A stretch of DNA of 13,208 nt from assembly GCA_014799585.1 (NCBI GenBank), contig JAAVHU010000036.1, positions 12,129 through 25,336 on the forward strand. The letters are read 5' to 3'. Of this stretch, positions 1-7,273 are shown piece after piece. The notes under the pieces are model-generated. The model ran no database searches, was not told the DNA's origin, and saw only the letters and a list, made by a program, of their open reading frames with translations. The stretch comes from Clostridiales bacterium (GTDB lineage Bacteria; Bacillota; Clostridia; Oscillospirales; Acutalibacteraceae). The first letter of the stretch is position 1, and each line of letters begins with the position of its first letter. A program made the position numbers and the translations under genes.

Positions 1-872
1 TTGCAGTTTTAACTGCAGGCACAGCTATCATAATGTGGCTCGGTGAACAGATTACAATTGATGGTATCGGCAACGGTATTTCAATCATCCTCTTTGCAGG
101 TATCGTATCTCGTTTCCCAACTTTAATTAAGCAGTTATTCCAGTATCTCAGCACTGGTAGACTTGTTTATAGAATTCTCGTACCAACCGTTATGGTATTA
201 TTCGTATTAATGGTAGCTTATATCGTATTTATGGATAATGCTGAAAGAAGACTTCCTATTCAGTATGCTAAGAGAGTAGTTGGTCGTAAGATGTATGGCG
301 GTCAGTCAACTCATATGCCTATTAAGGTAAATATGAGCGGTGTGCTTCCAATCATCTTTGCGTCTTCAATTCTTTCTCTTCCTGCAACTGTTCAGATGTT
401 CCTTTCTCCAAGTAAGTATGAAGGAACAGGCTGGGAGAAATTCTTTAATGCTTTCCAGAGCGACTCTTGGTGGTACGCAGGAATGTATTTCATTCTTATA
501 ATCTTCTTTGCTTATTTCTATAGTACAATTCAGTACAATCCTATTGAAATGGCAAATAACCTTCGTAAAAACAATGGTGCAATCCCAGGTATTCGTCCTG
601 GTAAGCCAACATCTGAATATATCTTTAGAGTTATAAGCAGACTTGTTCTTATCGGTGTTCTTATGCTTGCAGTTGTTGCACTCTTCCCATTAATCTGGTC
701 ACTTATCTGTGATGCAGCAATTCCTCCTCTTACAGCGGACGGAACAGACGGCGGTATGTCTATTACATTGGGCGGTACCTCAGTAATCATTATGTGCGGT
801 GTTGCTCTTGAAACTACTCGTCAGCTTGAATCTCAGATGATGATGCGTCATTATAAGGGCTTCCTTGATTAA
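1..872 (+). CDS. secY: Protein translocase channel subunit SecY (5' truncated)
   Basis: SecY is the pore-forming subunit of the SecYEG translocon in the cytoplasmic membrane, which exports unfolded preproteins and inserts membrane proteins. The reading frame is open from the left edge (first complete codon at base 3, residues AVLTAGTAIIMWLGEQIT), so only about 289 C-terminal residues are seen, against roughly 430 for a full SecY. The visible part begins in the fourth membrane segment and contains the family signatures GEQITIDGIGNGIS, the cytosolic loop NAERRLPIQYAKR, NPIEMANNLRKNNGAIPGIRPGKPT, and the C-terminal tail ending RHYKGFLD. The Met at base 33 is internal, not a start. The stop is 18 nt before adk, in the standard spc-operon order. 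Identification is essentially certain. Confidence 0.97.
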   Translation, partial: AVLTAGTAIIMWLGEQITIDGIGNGISIILFAGIVSRFPTLIKQLFQYLSTGRLVYRILVPTVMVLFVLMVAYIVFMDNAERRLPIQYAKRVVGRKMYGGQSTHMPIKVNMSGVLPIIFASSILSLPATVQMFLSPSKYEGTGWEKFFNAFQSDSWWYAGMYFILIIFFAYFYSTIQYNPIEMANNLRKNNGAIPGIRPGKPTSEYIFRVISRLVLIGVLMLAVVALFPLIWSLICDAAIPPLTADGTDGGMSITLGGTSVIIMCGVALETTRQLESQMMMRHYKGFLD

Positions 873-890
873 TAGAAAGGCAGAGTTTTT

Positions 891-1523
891 ATGAAATTAA
901 TACTTCTCGGTGCTCCGGGTGCAGGTAAAGGCACTCAGGCAGAAAAAATTGTTGAAAAGTATGGTATTCCAGCTGTTTCAACCGGAAACATCATTCGTGC
1001 CGCTCTTAAGGACGGCACGGAGATGGGACTTAAGGCTAAATCCTATATGGAAGCTGGCCAGCTTGTTCCGGATGAAGTTGTTATCGGAATTATCAAAGAT
1101 AGATTAAAAGAAAAAGATTGCGAAAATGGTTTCATTCTTGATGGTTTCCCACGCACAATTCCTCAGGCTCAGGCTTTAGAGGATATGGGTATTGCAATCG
1201 ATAAGGTGCTTGATATTGAAGTACCTGATGAAAAAATAACCGCAAGAATGTCCGGTCGCCGTGTTTGCTCAAAGTGTGCAAATTCTTATCATATGCTTTA
1301 TAAAAGGCCTCAGGTTGATGGTGTTTGTGATGCTTGCGGCGGCGAACTTGTTCAGCGTAAAGACGATGCTCCTGAAACTGTTCAGGCAAGATTGGTTGAA
1401 TACCATGAAATGACTGAACCGCTTAAAGACTTCTATGCAAACCTTGGCAAGCTTGTTATTGTTGAGGGTCAGGAAGAAGTAGCAGATACAACTGCTCTCG
1501 TTTTTAAAGCATTGGAGGATTAA
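891..1523 (+). CDS. adk: Adenylate kinase, zinc-LID type
   Basis: This cytoplasmic enzyme catalyses ATP + AMP <-> 2 ADP and balances the adenylate pool. The 210-residue length fits the long-LID bacterial class. The P-loop GAPGAGKGT is at residues 7-15, the AMP-binding STGNIIRAA at 30-38 and GFPRT at 85-89. The LID (about 122-159) carries four cysteines as C-x2-C (126, 129) and C-x2-C (146, 149), which predicts a structural Zn2+ as in many Gram-positive Adks. The start ATG follows an AAAGG ribosome binding site. The gene sits between secY and map as in most Firmicutes, is probably cotranscribed with them, and ends one base before the map start. Confidence 0.97.
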   Translation: MKLILLGAPGAGKGTQAEKIVEKYGIPAVSTGNIIRAALKDGTEMGLKAKSYMEAGQLVPDEVVIGIIKDRLKEKDCENGFILDGFPRTIPQAQALEDMGIAIDKVLDIEVPDEKITARMSGRRVCSKCANSYHMLYKRPQVDGVCDACGGELVQRKDDAPETVQARLVEYHEMTEPLKDFYANLGKLVIVEGQEEVADTTALVFKALED

Positions 1524-1524
1524 C

Positions 1525-2274
1525 ATGGTAGTGCTTAAAAGCAGCAGAGAGTTAGAGCTTATGAAAGAAGCCTGCCAAATATCTGCTGAAGCATTAATGG
1601 TGGCAGGAGAGGCTGTTAAGCCCGGTGTTTCCACTAAGGAAATTGATAAAATCGCTTTTGATTTAATCAAGAAAAGGGGAGCAACCCCAAACTTCCTTGG
1701 GCTGTATGATTTCCCTGCTACCGCATGTATTTCCATAAATAATGAAGTTATCCACGGTATACCGAAAGCAAACCGTATCATCCAGGAGGGTGATATCGTA
1801 AGCATAGATCTCGGTGCTGCAAAAAATGGATATAACGGCGATAATGCTGCAACATTTGTGGCAGGGACTTGCTCTCCCGAAGCAAAGCGGCTGATAGATA
1901 CAACCCGTGAAAGCCTTTATAAAGGTATTGAACAGGCTGTACCCGGCAACAGAATCGGCGATATAGGTCATGCAGTTCAGCAATATTGCGAAGAACGCGG
2001 TTATGGTGTTGTTCGTGATTTCGTAGGTCACGGTGTGGGTAGAAAGCTTCATGAAGATCCAAGCGTACCCAACTTCGGACACGAAGGACGTGGTATCAGA
2101 CTGTTACCCGGAATGACATTGGCAATTGAACCGATGATCAATCAGGGAACCTATAAGGTAAAACAATTATCAGATGGCTGGACAGTTGTTACGGCAGATG
2201 GCAAATTGGCTGCTCATTTTGAGCATACCATTGCAATAACATCCAATGGCCCTGTAATAATGACAAAAATCTGA
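1525..2274 (+). CDS. map: Type I methionine aminopeptidase
   Basis: MetAP removes the initiator methionine from nascent proteins after deformylation. The 249-residue length is that of the short type Ia form, with no N-terminal zinc-finger extension. The five expected metal ligands are visible: D95 and D106 (IDLGAAKNGYNGDNAATF), H169 (GHGVGRKLHEDP), E202 (AIEPM) and E233 (FEHT). The substrate-site histidines H77 (NNEVIHGIP) and H176 are also present. The ATG lies one base after the adk stop, and its ribosome binding site GGAGG (1514-1518) is inside the end of adk, so translation is probably coupled. The pairing with adk and infA is classic spc/alpha operon synteny. Confidence 0.97.
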   Translation: MVVLKSSRELELMKEACQISAEALMVAGEAVKPGVSTKEIDKIAFDLIKKRGATPNFLGLYDFPATACISINNEVIHGIPKANRIIQEGDIVSIDLGAAKNGYNGDNAATFVAGTCSPEAKRLIDTTRESLYKGIEQAVPGNRIGDIGHAVQQYCEERGYGVVRDFVGHGVGRKLHEDPSVPNFGHEGRGIRLLPGMTLAIEPMINQGTYKVKQLSDGWTVVTADGKLAAHFEHTIAITSNGPVIMTKI

Positions 2275-2363
2275 TGTTTGCAATCAATTGCTGGCGATTA
2301 CGCCGCGATGTGATTCCAGTTAAATCAAAACATCTTAATCGTATTTAAGTATAGCGAGGTATA
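2275..2363 (+). pseudogene. Possible relic of the KOW-domain (L14e-like) gene between map and infA
   Basis: Many Firmicutes have a roughly 80-90-residue KOW-domain RNA-binding protein gene exactly between map and infA; here only 89 nt separate them. Read in the map frame after its stop, the gap gives QSIAGDYA, reminiscent of the N-terminal SxAGRDKG part of that family. Read in another frame, a 24-codon ORF (ATG at 2274 overlapping the map TGA, stop at 2346-2348) ends LRRDVIPVKSKHLNRI, reminiscent of the family's basic KxKHL tail. This pattern could be left by a large internal deletion with a frame change. The family comparison is from memory and both matches are short, so this is a hypothesis. 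The stretch may instead be plain spacer. Confidence 0.25.
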
Positions 2364-2366
2364 ATG

Positions 2367-2585
2367 ATGTCAAAGTCAGATATGATTGAAGTTGAAGGTA
2401 CTGTGATTGAGGTTTTACCAAACACAACATTTAAGGTATCACTTCAGAACAATCACATTATTTTAGCCCATATCAGCGGAAAGCTTCGTATGAATAACAT
2501 TCGTATTCTTCCCGGTGATAAGGTAACAATTGAAATGTCTCCATACGATCTTACAAAGGGTCGTATCATTTGGCGTTCAAAGTAA
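2367..2585 (+). CDS. infA: Translation initiation factor IF-1
   Basis: IF-1 is a small S1/OB-fold protein that occupies the ribosomal A site during initiation and works with IF-2 and IF-3. From this start it has 72 residues, the exact canonical length. The hallmark stretches [47 protein letters not shown] and terminal WRSK are all present. There are two adjacent ATGs, at 2364 and 2367. The ribosome binding site GAGG (2356-2359) lies 4 nt from the first and 7 nt from the second, and family proteins begin MSKSD or similar, so 2367 is preferred; the upstream start would add only one Met. It is followed by rpmJ at 20 nt. Confidence 0.96.
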   Translation: MSKSDMIEVEGTVIEVLPNTTFKVSLQNNHIILAHISGKLRMNNIRILPGDKVTIEMSPYDLTKGRIIWRSK

Positions 2586-2605
2586 TTTTAAGGAGGATAT
2601 TCAAA

Positions 2606-2719
2606 ATGAAAGTTAGACCTTCTGTTAAGAAAATTTGCGATAAATGCAAAGTAATCAAGCGTAATGGAAAAGTAATGGTTATCTGTGAAAATCCTAAGCA
2701 TAAACAGCGTCAGGGCTAA
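2606..2719 (+). CDS. rpmJ: 50S ribosomal protein L36, zinc-ribbon form
   Basis: This 37-residue protein of the large ribosomal subunit starts [14 protein letters not shown] and ends KHKQRQG, a perfect fit to L36. The zinc ligands C11, C14, C27 and H32 (C-x2-C-x12-C-x4-H) are intact, so this is the C+ zinc-binding paralogue rather than the zinc-free form that some bacteria induce under zinc limitation. A strong AAGGAGG at 2590-2596 sits 9 nt before the ATG. The infA-rpmJ-rpsM order is universal in Firmicutes alpha operons. The gene is easily missed because of its length, but there is no doubt about its identity. Confidence 0.97.
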   Translation: MKVRPSVKKICDKCKVIKRNGKVMVICENPKHKQRQG

Positions 2720-2751
2720 TCCTGAACTAAGAATCGGAGGTAAACTGTAAA

Positions 2752-3120
2752 ATGGCACGTATTTCAGGTGTTGACTTACCTAATGATAAAAGAGTAGAAA
2801 TCGGTCTTACCTATATTTACGGTATCGGCAGAACAACAGCTACTCAGATTATCGAAGCAACAGGAATCAATCCAGACACTCGTTGCAGAGATTTGTCTGA
2901 AGATGAGGTTTCTAAAATTCGTGATTACATTGAAAAGAACGTAACTGTTGAAGGTGACCTTCGCAGAGATGTTGCGTTCGATATCAAAAGACTTATAGAA
3001 ATTGGTTGCTATCGTGGCATTCGTCACAGAAAGGGTCTTCCTGTTAGAGGACAGACTTCAAAGAACAATGCACGTACAAGAAAAGGTCCTAAAAAGACCA
3101 TAGCAAACAAGAAGAAATAA
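2752..3120 (+). CDS. rpsM: 30S ribosomal protein S13
   Basis: S13 lies in the head of the small subunit, binds 16S rRNA, contacts the P-site tRNA and bridges to the 50S subunit. The 122-residue length is typical. It begins [26 protein letters not shown], has the helix-hairpin-helix GIGRTTA region near residues 25-31, and contains the signature [16 protein letters not shown] followed by [12 protein letters not shown]. The C-terminus is lysine-rich (IANKKK), as expected for the tRNA-contacting tail. A GGAGG ribosome binding site is at 2736-2740. It is followed by rpsK at 18 nt and cotranscribed. Confidence 0.98.
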   Translation: MARISGVDLPNDKRVEIGLTYIYGIGRTTATQIIEATGINPDTRCRDLSEDEVSKIRDYIEKNVTVEGDLRRDVAFDIKRLIEIGCYRGIRHRKGLPVRGQTSKNNARTRKGPKKTIANKKK

Positions 3121-3138
3121 TTGTAGGAGGAAACAAGT

Positions 3139-3534
3139 ATGGCTACAAAAAAGACCACTACTTCACACAAGCGCCGTGAGAAGAAAAATATTGAGCGTGG
3201 TACAGTTCATATTCAGTCAACCTTCAACAACACTATCGTAACTATTGCTGATATGCAGGGAAACGCTGTTTCTTGGGCATCAGCAGGTGAAATGGGCTTC
3301 AGAGGCTCAAGAAAATCAACTCCTTTTGCTGCTCAGACAGCTGCTGAAACAGCTGCTAAGGCTGCAATGGAGCACGGTATGAAAACTGTTGAAGTTTACG
3401 TTAAGGGACCGGGAGCTGGCCGTGAATCCGCTATCAGAGCATTGGAAACTGTTGGACTCAGCGTTACTCTTATTAAAGACGTTACTCCTATTCCACACAA
3501 TGGCTGTCGTCCGCCAAAAAGACGCCGCGTATAG
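3139..3534 (+). CDS. rpsK: 30S ribosomal protein S11
   Basis: S11 forms part of the platform of the 30S subunit near the mRNA exit channel and the Shine-Dalgarno helix. The 131-residue protein has the basic N-terminal extension [21 protein letters not shown], then [13 protein letters not shown], the signature [29 protein letters not shown], and the conserved C-terminus [26 protein letters not shown] ribosome binding site precedes the ATG. Position between rpsM and rpsD is as in most Clostridia. The alanine-rich helical centre ([11 protein letters not shown]) is normal for the family. Confidence 0.98.
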   Translation: MATKKTTTSHKRREKKNIERGTVHIQSTFNNTIVTIADMQGNAVSWASAGEMGFRGSRKSTPFAAQTAAETAAKAAMEHGMKTVEVYVKGPGAGRESAIRALETVGLSVTLIKDVTPIPHNGCRPPKRRRV

Positions 3535-3556
3535 TATTTAATGGAGGTTACTTGAT

Positions 3557-4183
3557 ATGGCAAGATATACAGGACCTGCTTGTAAGCTTTGCCGCCGTGA
3601 AGGAAAAAAGCTTTTCCTCAAGGGTGACAGATGCTATACAAGTAAATGTGCTTTTGACCGTCGTTCATATGCACCTGGTCAGCATGGTCAAAACCGCAAA
3701 AAAACTTCAGAATATGGTCTTCAGCTTCGTGCTAAGCAGAGCGCTCGCCGTTATTACGGTATCGCTGAAGGTCAGTTCCATAAATATTTCCTTATGGCTG
3801 AAAGAAAAGCCGGCGTAACCGGTACAAATCTTCTTCAGATTTGCGAAAGCCGTTTGGACAATGTTGTTTACGAAGCAGGCTTTGCAAGCTCAAGAGCACA
3901 GGCTCGTCAGCTTGTAAACCATGCACATTTCACCGTTAACGGCAGCAAGGTTGATATTCCATCTTATCTTCTTTCTGCAGGTGATGTTGTTGCTGTAAGA
4001 GAAAAAAGCAAATCCACAGATGAATATAAGGCTATCGCAGAGGCTAATGCTTCTCGTCCTGTTCCAATGTGGATTGAAAAGAATGAGGGTGCTATGGAGG
4101 CTAAGATTTTAAGAGCTCCTGAGAGAGAAGAAATCGCAACTCCGGTTGAAGAGCATCTTATTGTCGAGTTCTACTCTAAATAA
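3557..4183 (+). CDS. rpsD: 30S ribosomal protein S4, zinc-binding form
   Basis: S4 is a primary 16S rRNA-binding protein that nucleates 30S assembly, and in several bacteria it represses its own operon. The 208-residue protein begins [16 protein letters not shown]. Cysteines 9, 12, 26 and 31 (C-x2-C-x13-C-x4-C) form a putative N-terminal zinc site, so this is the C+ form. SYAPGQHGQ (about 37-45) is the typical loop, and the S4 RNA-binding domain runs from about 98 ([25 protein letters not shown]) to 160. The start is supported by ATGGAGG at 3541-3547. Its place between rpsK and rpoA distinguishes this genome from Bacillus subtilis, where rpsD is elsewhere. No recognisable S4 autoregulatory leader was seen, but such pseudoknots are hard to judge by eye. 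Confidence 0.98.
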   Translation: MARYTGPACKLCRREGKKLFLKGDRCYTSKCAFDRRSYAPGQHGQNRKKTSEYGLQLRAKQSARRYYGIAEGQFHKYFLMAERKAGVTGTNLLQICESRLDNVVYEAGFASSRAQARQLVNHAHFTVNGSKVDIPSYLLSAGDVVAVREKSKSTDEYKAIAEANASRPVPMWIEKNEGAMEAKILRAPEREEIATPVEEHLIVEFYSK

Positions 4184-4238
4184 TAGTTGATCATTTCTTT
4201 TATTTAGTGCAACAAAATATAATTTAGGAGGCTTTTAA

Positions 4239-5195
4239 ATGATAGAAATTGATAAGCCTAATATCGATATAGTAGAGTTATCTACTCAGGGAAGCAGAAG
4301 CGTAGGCAAGTTTGTTGTTGAACCTCTTGAAAGAGGCTTTGGCACAACACTTGGAAATGGTATGAGAAGAGTTCTTCTTTCTTCTCTTCCGGGATATGCA
4401 ATCACTTCCGTTAAGATTGATGGTGTATTACACGAGTTTTCTACTATTCCTCATGTTAAGGAAGATGTAACAGAGATTGTGCTTAATCTTAAAAATGTTA
4501 TTCTTAAAATTCATGATGAAAGTGCAAAAACTCTTTATATCAAAGCACATGGAGAGGGAGAAATTACCGCAGGAGATATTGAGCACGGCTCAGATGTTGA
4601 AATCCTTAATCCGGATCTTCACATTGCTTATCTCGATGAAGGTGCAAGTGTTATCATGGAACTTACTGCTGACAGCGGCAGAGGTTATGTTCCTTGTGAC
4701 AGAAACAAGCAGTTGATGGATCTCCCAATCGGAACTATTGCAATAGATTCCATTTATACTCCTGTTCTCAAGGTTAATTATACTGTTGAGAACACTCGTG
4801 TAGGACAGCAGACAGATCTCGATAAGCTTGTTCTTGATGTTGAAACAGACGGAACTATTCCGGCTGATGAGGCTGCTTCACTTGCAGCAAAAATTCTTAA
4901 TGATCACCTTAAGCTCTTTGTTGACCTTTCAGAGGAAGTTGGCAGCAAGGAAATTATGGTAGAAAAGGATGATGACGGTAAAGAAAAAGTTCTTGAAATG
5001 ACTATTGAAGAGCTTGATCTTTCAGTTCGTTCTTTCAACTGCTTGAAGAGAGCAGGCATTAATACTGTTGAAGATTTAATCGGTAAATCCGAAGATGATA
5101 TGATGAAAGTTAGAAACCTTGGTAAAAAGAGCCTTGATGAAGTTATTGCAAAGCTCTCAACTCTTGGTTTTACACTGAATCGTGAAGAGGACTAA
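4239..5195 (+). CDS. rpoA: DNA-directed RNA polymerase alpha subunit
   Basis: Alpha dimerises to scaffold assembly of core RNA polymerase; its C-terminal domain binds UP elements and activators. The 318 residues cover both domains. The N-terminal domain has the signature [28 protein letters not shown] (split at about 27-54), [12 protein letters not shown] and [22 protein letters not shown] short acidic linker (about 240-252) leads to the C-terminal domain, with [22 protein letters not shown] and the helix-hairpin-helix [23 protein letters not shown] at 4225-4231 is a strong ribosome binding site. The 55-nt gap upstream is the longest inside this ribosomal operon, but no convincing separate promoter was found there. 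Confidence 0.98.
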   Translation: MIEIDKPNIDIVELSTQGSRSVGKFVVEPLERGFGTTLGNGMRRVLLSSLPGYAITSVKIDGVLHEFSTIPHVKEDVTEIVLNLKNVILKIHDESAKTLYIKAHGEGEITAGDIEHGSDVEILNPDLHIAYLDEGASVIMELTADSGRGYVPCDRNKQLMDLPIGTIAIDSIYTPVLKVNYTVENTRVGQQTDLDKLVLDVETDGTIPADEAASLAAKILNDHLKLFVDLSEEVGSKEIMVEKDDDGKEKVLEMTIEELDLSVRSFNCLKRAGINTVEDLIGKSEDDMMKVRNLGKKSLDEVIAKLSTLGFTLNREED

Positions 5196-5209
5196 AGGAG
5201 GGAATTTCT

Positions 5210-5551
5210 ATGCCAGGTACCAGAAAATTGGGCAGACCTACTGACCACAGAAGGGCTATGCTCAGAGGTATGGTTACTTATCTTTTAGAAAACGGCAAAA
5301 TTGAAACAACCGTTACAAGAGCTAAGGAAGTTCGTGCTATGGCTGAGAAGATGATTACTCTCGGTAAAAACGATACCCTTCATTCAAGAAGACAGGTTCT
5401 TGCTTATGTAACTAAGGAAGATGTAGTTAAAAAGCTTTTTGATGAAATTGCTCCAAAGTATGAAGACAGAAACGGTGGTTACTGCCGTATTATCAAAACA
5501 GGCCCTCGTCGTGGTGACGCAGCAGAAATGTGCATCATTGAGCTTGTATAA
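5210..5551 (+). CDS. rplQ: 50S ribosomal protein L17
   Basis: L17 is a large-subunit protein located near the peptide exit tunnel. The 113-residue length is the normal short bacterial form. It begins [21 protein letters not shown], contains [27 protein letters not shown], and ends [24 protein letters not shown], which is diagnostic. AAAGGAGGG (5194-5202) is a strong ribosome binding site 7 nt before the ATG. It is the last gene of the operon, followed 23 nt later by a strong intrinsic terminator. The ECF-transporter/truA and rplM-rpsI genes that commonly follow rplQ in Firmicutes are not here, so synteny breaks at this point. Confidence 0.98.
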   Translation: MPGTRKLGRPTDHRRAMLRGMVTYLLENGKIETTVTRAKEVRAMAEKMITLGKNDTLHSRRQVLAYVTKEDVVKKLFDEIAPKYEDRNGGYCRIIKTGPRRGDAAEMCIIELV

Positions 5552-5574
5552 GAAGATAATACAATCATAAAAAT

Positions 5575-5604
5575 AAAGGACACTGAGAAATCAGTGTCCT
5601 TTTT
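5575..5604 (+). terminator. Intrinsic terminator after rplQ, probably bidirectional
   Basis: A perfect 12-bp stem, AAAGGACACTGA pairing with TCAGTGTCCTTT, encloses a GAAA tetraloop and runs into a T5 tract. This is a textbook rho-independent terminator for the ribosomal operon. On the other strand the same stem is followed by TTTATTTTTATG, so it should also stop transcripts arriving from the convergent sigma/anti-sigma genes. Confidence 0.93.
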
Positions 5605-5620
5605 CATATAAATATATAAA

Positions 5621-5682
5621 CCTCTGTGCCTCCCTTGTTAAAAGGGGGGGGAGGTGGCAACCGCAAGGTTGACGGAGGGATT
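5621..5682. repeat. Structured GC-rich intergenic repeat element (REP/MITE-like), with G8 run
   Basis: A GC-rich island of about 60 nt stands out from AT-rich flanks. It starts CCTCTGTGCCTCCCTTGTTA and ends GACGGAGGGATT. It contains a CCTCCCTT arm (5629-5636) complementary to the AAGGG...AGG arm at 5642-5654, then a CAACC-GCAA-GGTTG hairpin (5658-5671), then GACGGAGGGA, which can also pair with a CCTCCC arm. I recall very similar GGGAGGTGGCAACC...GACGGAGGGAT elements scattered between genes in Ruminococcaceae genomes; that is memory, not a search. The element has no coding capacity. It is flanked by TATAAA on each side (5615-5620, 5684-5689), which may be chance in AT-rich DNA. Confidence 0.7.
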
Positions 5683-5692
5683 TTATAAAATG

Positions 5693-5723
5693 AATACCGC
5701 AGGAAGGTTAATCCTGCGGTATT
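5693..5723 (-). terminator. Hairpin downstream of the anti-sigma gene, probable terminator
   Basis: A perfect 12-bp inverted repeat (AATACCGCAGGA / TCCTGCGGTATT) with a 7-nt loop starts 11 nt after the stop of the minus-strand anti-sigma gene. On the minus strand it is followed by CATTTTATAAAAT, only a modest T tract, so termination may be partial and backed up by the bidirectional terminator at 5575-5604. On the plus strand no T tract follows. Confidence 0.65.
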
Positions 5724-5734
5724 ATAATTGTTTG

Positions 5735-6730
5735 CTATTTGTTATATGATAAATGCATATATCCGTCTTTGTCAAACTGATAATGAACTGTTGATTGTTT
5801 AGTAGTTCCGTCAATATAATCGATTGAAAAGACAATTGAGCCTTTGATTTTGGATAAATTATAATCAATGTTTTTATTGAGCTTTTCATTTACCAATCCT
5901 GAATCTTGCCAGCTTATGCTTATTCCTGTGTTAATTTTATTTTCATTTAAACCTATTGTAGTTAATCCGCTTTCGTAGCTTGTTCTTAATTCATCACCGG
6001 TAATCGTTATTTTATTACTTGTTCTTGCTTCCGCAAGATAATTTGGATTATCATATGCCTCCATTCGAAAAAACCAACTGGCTTCTTTTCCATTTTCATC
6101 CAATGTACCGCCATAACTTTCATATTTGTCCGGTTTTAAAATAGATAGCAATACTTCAAGTTCTCCATATCCGCCAATATCTTCAATCGTAATATCCTTA
6201 ACTGCTGAATAATCGTCTATATCCAAAACAAATTCGCCGCAGGATACTGTATATAATTCTCCGATTAAATTTCCATTCTTATCCTGAATACCGGTAGAAC
6301 TTCCACAAACGCCCTGATCAAATTTTCTTGTATTCTGCAGTAATCTGTCAATTTCTTTTTCTTTTTCATCTCTGATTTGCTTCCGTTCTTCTTCGTTATA
6401 TTTTTTGTAGTTATTAACAATTATTCTGTAAAATACTTGCGAAGAATGCTCATTATCTATTTTTACTAATTCCTTTTCAGATCCATAAGCAATATAAACA
6501 CCAAGAGTATTATTTGTATGATTGATTCTTGATTTTTCAGCAATATACTCAATTCCAAATCCTCCGCTTATAACAAGCATAAAAGTCAAAGCCGTTGCCA
6601 TAACACGCTTAAATACTTTGCTGTGATTCAATTTCTTTTTATCCGTTGTTATTTCATAAATTCTTTCAACTGCTTCTTCGGAGGGGGAAACAGCTTTGAA
6701 GGTTTCTTTATATCTGTTTTCATTCATCAT
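5735..6730 (-). CDS. Single-pass membrane protein, probable anti-sigma factor of the adjacent ECF sigma
   Basis: This is probably the membrane partner that holds the upstream-encoded ECF sigma factor inactive until an envelope signal arrives. From the chosen start it has 331 residues: a short charged cytoplasmic part (about 1-43, with NENRYKETFKAVSPSEEAVERIYEI), one hydrophobic segment (about 44-62, MATALTFMLVISGGFGI), and a large extracytoplasmic domain of about 265 residues without recognised motifs. I see no zinc anti-sigma H-x3-C-x2-C motif. It overlaps the sigma gene end. The in-frame ATG at 6739 abuts the AGGAG (6740-6744), whereas the ATG at 6730 is 9 nt from it, so 6730 is preferred; 6727 is also possible. 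The role is inferred from context and topology; no catalytic residues are visible. Confidence 0.7.
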   Translation of the reverse strand: MMNENRYKETFKAVSPSEEAVERIYEITTDKKKLNHSKVFKRVMATALTFMLVISGGFGIEYIAEKSRINHTNNTLGVYIAYGSEKELVKIDNEHSSQVFYRIIVNNYKKYNEEERKQIRDEKEKEIDRLLQNTRKFDQGVCGSSTGIQDKNGNLIGELYTVSCGEFVLDIDDYSAVKDITIEDIGGYGELEVLLSILKPDKYESYGGTLDENGKEASWFFRMEAYDNPNYLAEARTSNKITITGDELRTSYESGLTTIGLNENKINTGISISWQDSGLVNEKLNKNIDYNLSKIKGSIVFSIDYIDGTTKQSTVHYQFDKDGYMHLSYNK

Positions 6731-7202
6731 TCCATTCATCTCCTAAAAGTGTTTTTAGTTTTTGCCTTGCACGAAACAGCCTTGTTTTAACTGCTGACTC
6801 TTTTATTTTTAAGATATCCGAAATATCATTTATACTCATATCCTCATAGTAAAACAAGTGAATAATTGTTCGTTCCTTTGTTGGCAGTGACATAACGGCT
6901 TTGAATAAATCCATATTCTCTGTTTTATCCATTGCAGATACAGTTATTGCCTCGTCTATCGGTACATTCCGTTTTCTGAAAGGATTTCTGATATAATCCC
7001 TGCATTCATTAATGCAAACCGTTGTAAGCCATTTATCAATATGTTTGTCATCTTCAAATGGCTTGTTGTGTTTCCAGAGCTTCATAAAAACATTCTGCAT
7101 AATATCCTCAGCATCTGTGCTGTTCCTCGTGTAAGAAAGTGCAATAAGGTATATCCGTTGATTGTTTCGTTTAACGATTGTTATGAATTCATTCTCGCTC
7201 AT
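6720..7202 (-). CDS. ECF-type RNA polymerase sigma factor
   Basis: This 160-residue protein has the two-domain layout of extracytoplasmic-function sigma factors. Region 2 (about 6-72) contains YLIALSYTRNSTDAEDIMQNVFMKLWKH, which binds core polymerase and the -10 element. Region 4 (about 100-152) contains LPTKERTIIHLFYYEDMSINDISDILKIKESAVKTRLFRARQKL (in pieces), a helix-turn-helix for the -35. Regions 1.1 and 3 are absent, as expected. An AAAGGTGG site precedes the ATG by 7 nt. The gene overlaps the downstream anti-sigma gene, which implies a two-gene operon. An ECF-like promoter upstream suggests it transcribes itself. The regulon and inducing signal cannot be told from this window, so no gene symbol is given. 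Confidence 0.93.
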   Translation of the reverse strand: MSENEFITIVKRNNQRIYLIALSYTRNSTDAEDIMQNVFMKLWKHNKPFEDDKHIDKWLTTVCINECRDYIRNPFRKRNVPIDEAITVSAMDKTENMDLFKAVMSLPTKERTIIHLFYYEDMSINDISDILKIKESAVKTRLFRARQKLKTLLGDEWNDE

Positions 7203-7239
7203 TCAGTCACCACCTTTTTGTTTTTGAAAGGTCCTTTCA

Positions 7240-7273
7240 CTTATGTAACGTTGCAAGTTACCAAAAGGTTACA
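7240..7273 (-). promoter_or_regulatory. ECF-type autoregulatory promoter for the sigma/anti-sigma operon
   Basis: On the minus strand, TGTAAC (7268-7273) followed directly by CTTTT lies 17 nt upstream of CGTT (7247-7250). This matches the AAC-N16/17-CGT layout of SigW/SigX-like ECF promoters, including the T-rich tract after the -35. Transcription would start near 7240, about 38 nt before the sigma ATG. The elements also form an inverted pair, TGTAAC...GTTACA. Confidence 0.75.

Noticed and set aside
1269..1805. 178-codon minus-strand ORF across adk and map
   Set aside because: Antisense to two clearly conserved genes, with a composition typical of a shadow frame and no recognisable motif or ribosome binding site.
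2361..2366. TATAAT-like sequence at the infA start
   Set aside because: It overlaps the ATG codons and follows the ribosome binding site, so it cannot serve infA; no -35 partner was seen.
4188..4223. TATAAT (4218-4223) in the rpsD-rpoA gap as a possible rpoA promoter
   Set aside because: No acceptable -35 lies 16-18 nt upstream (TTGATC is 24 nt away), and the start point would fall in the rpoA ribosome binding site.
5680..5691. ATTTTATAAAAT palindrome as an operator
   Set aside because: Pure AT palindrome in an AT-rich spacer between two transcript ends; no promoter is nearby, so chance or the repeat-element edge explains it.
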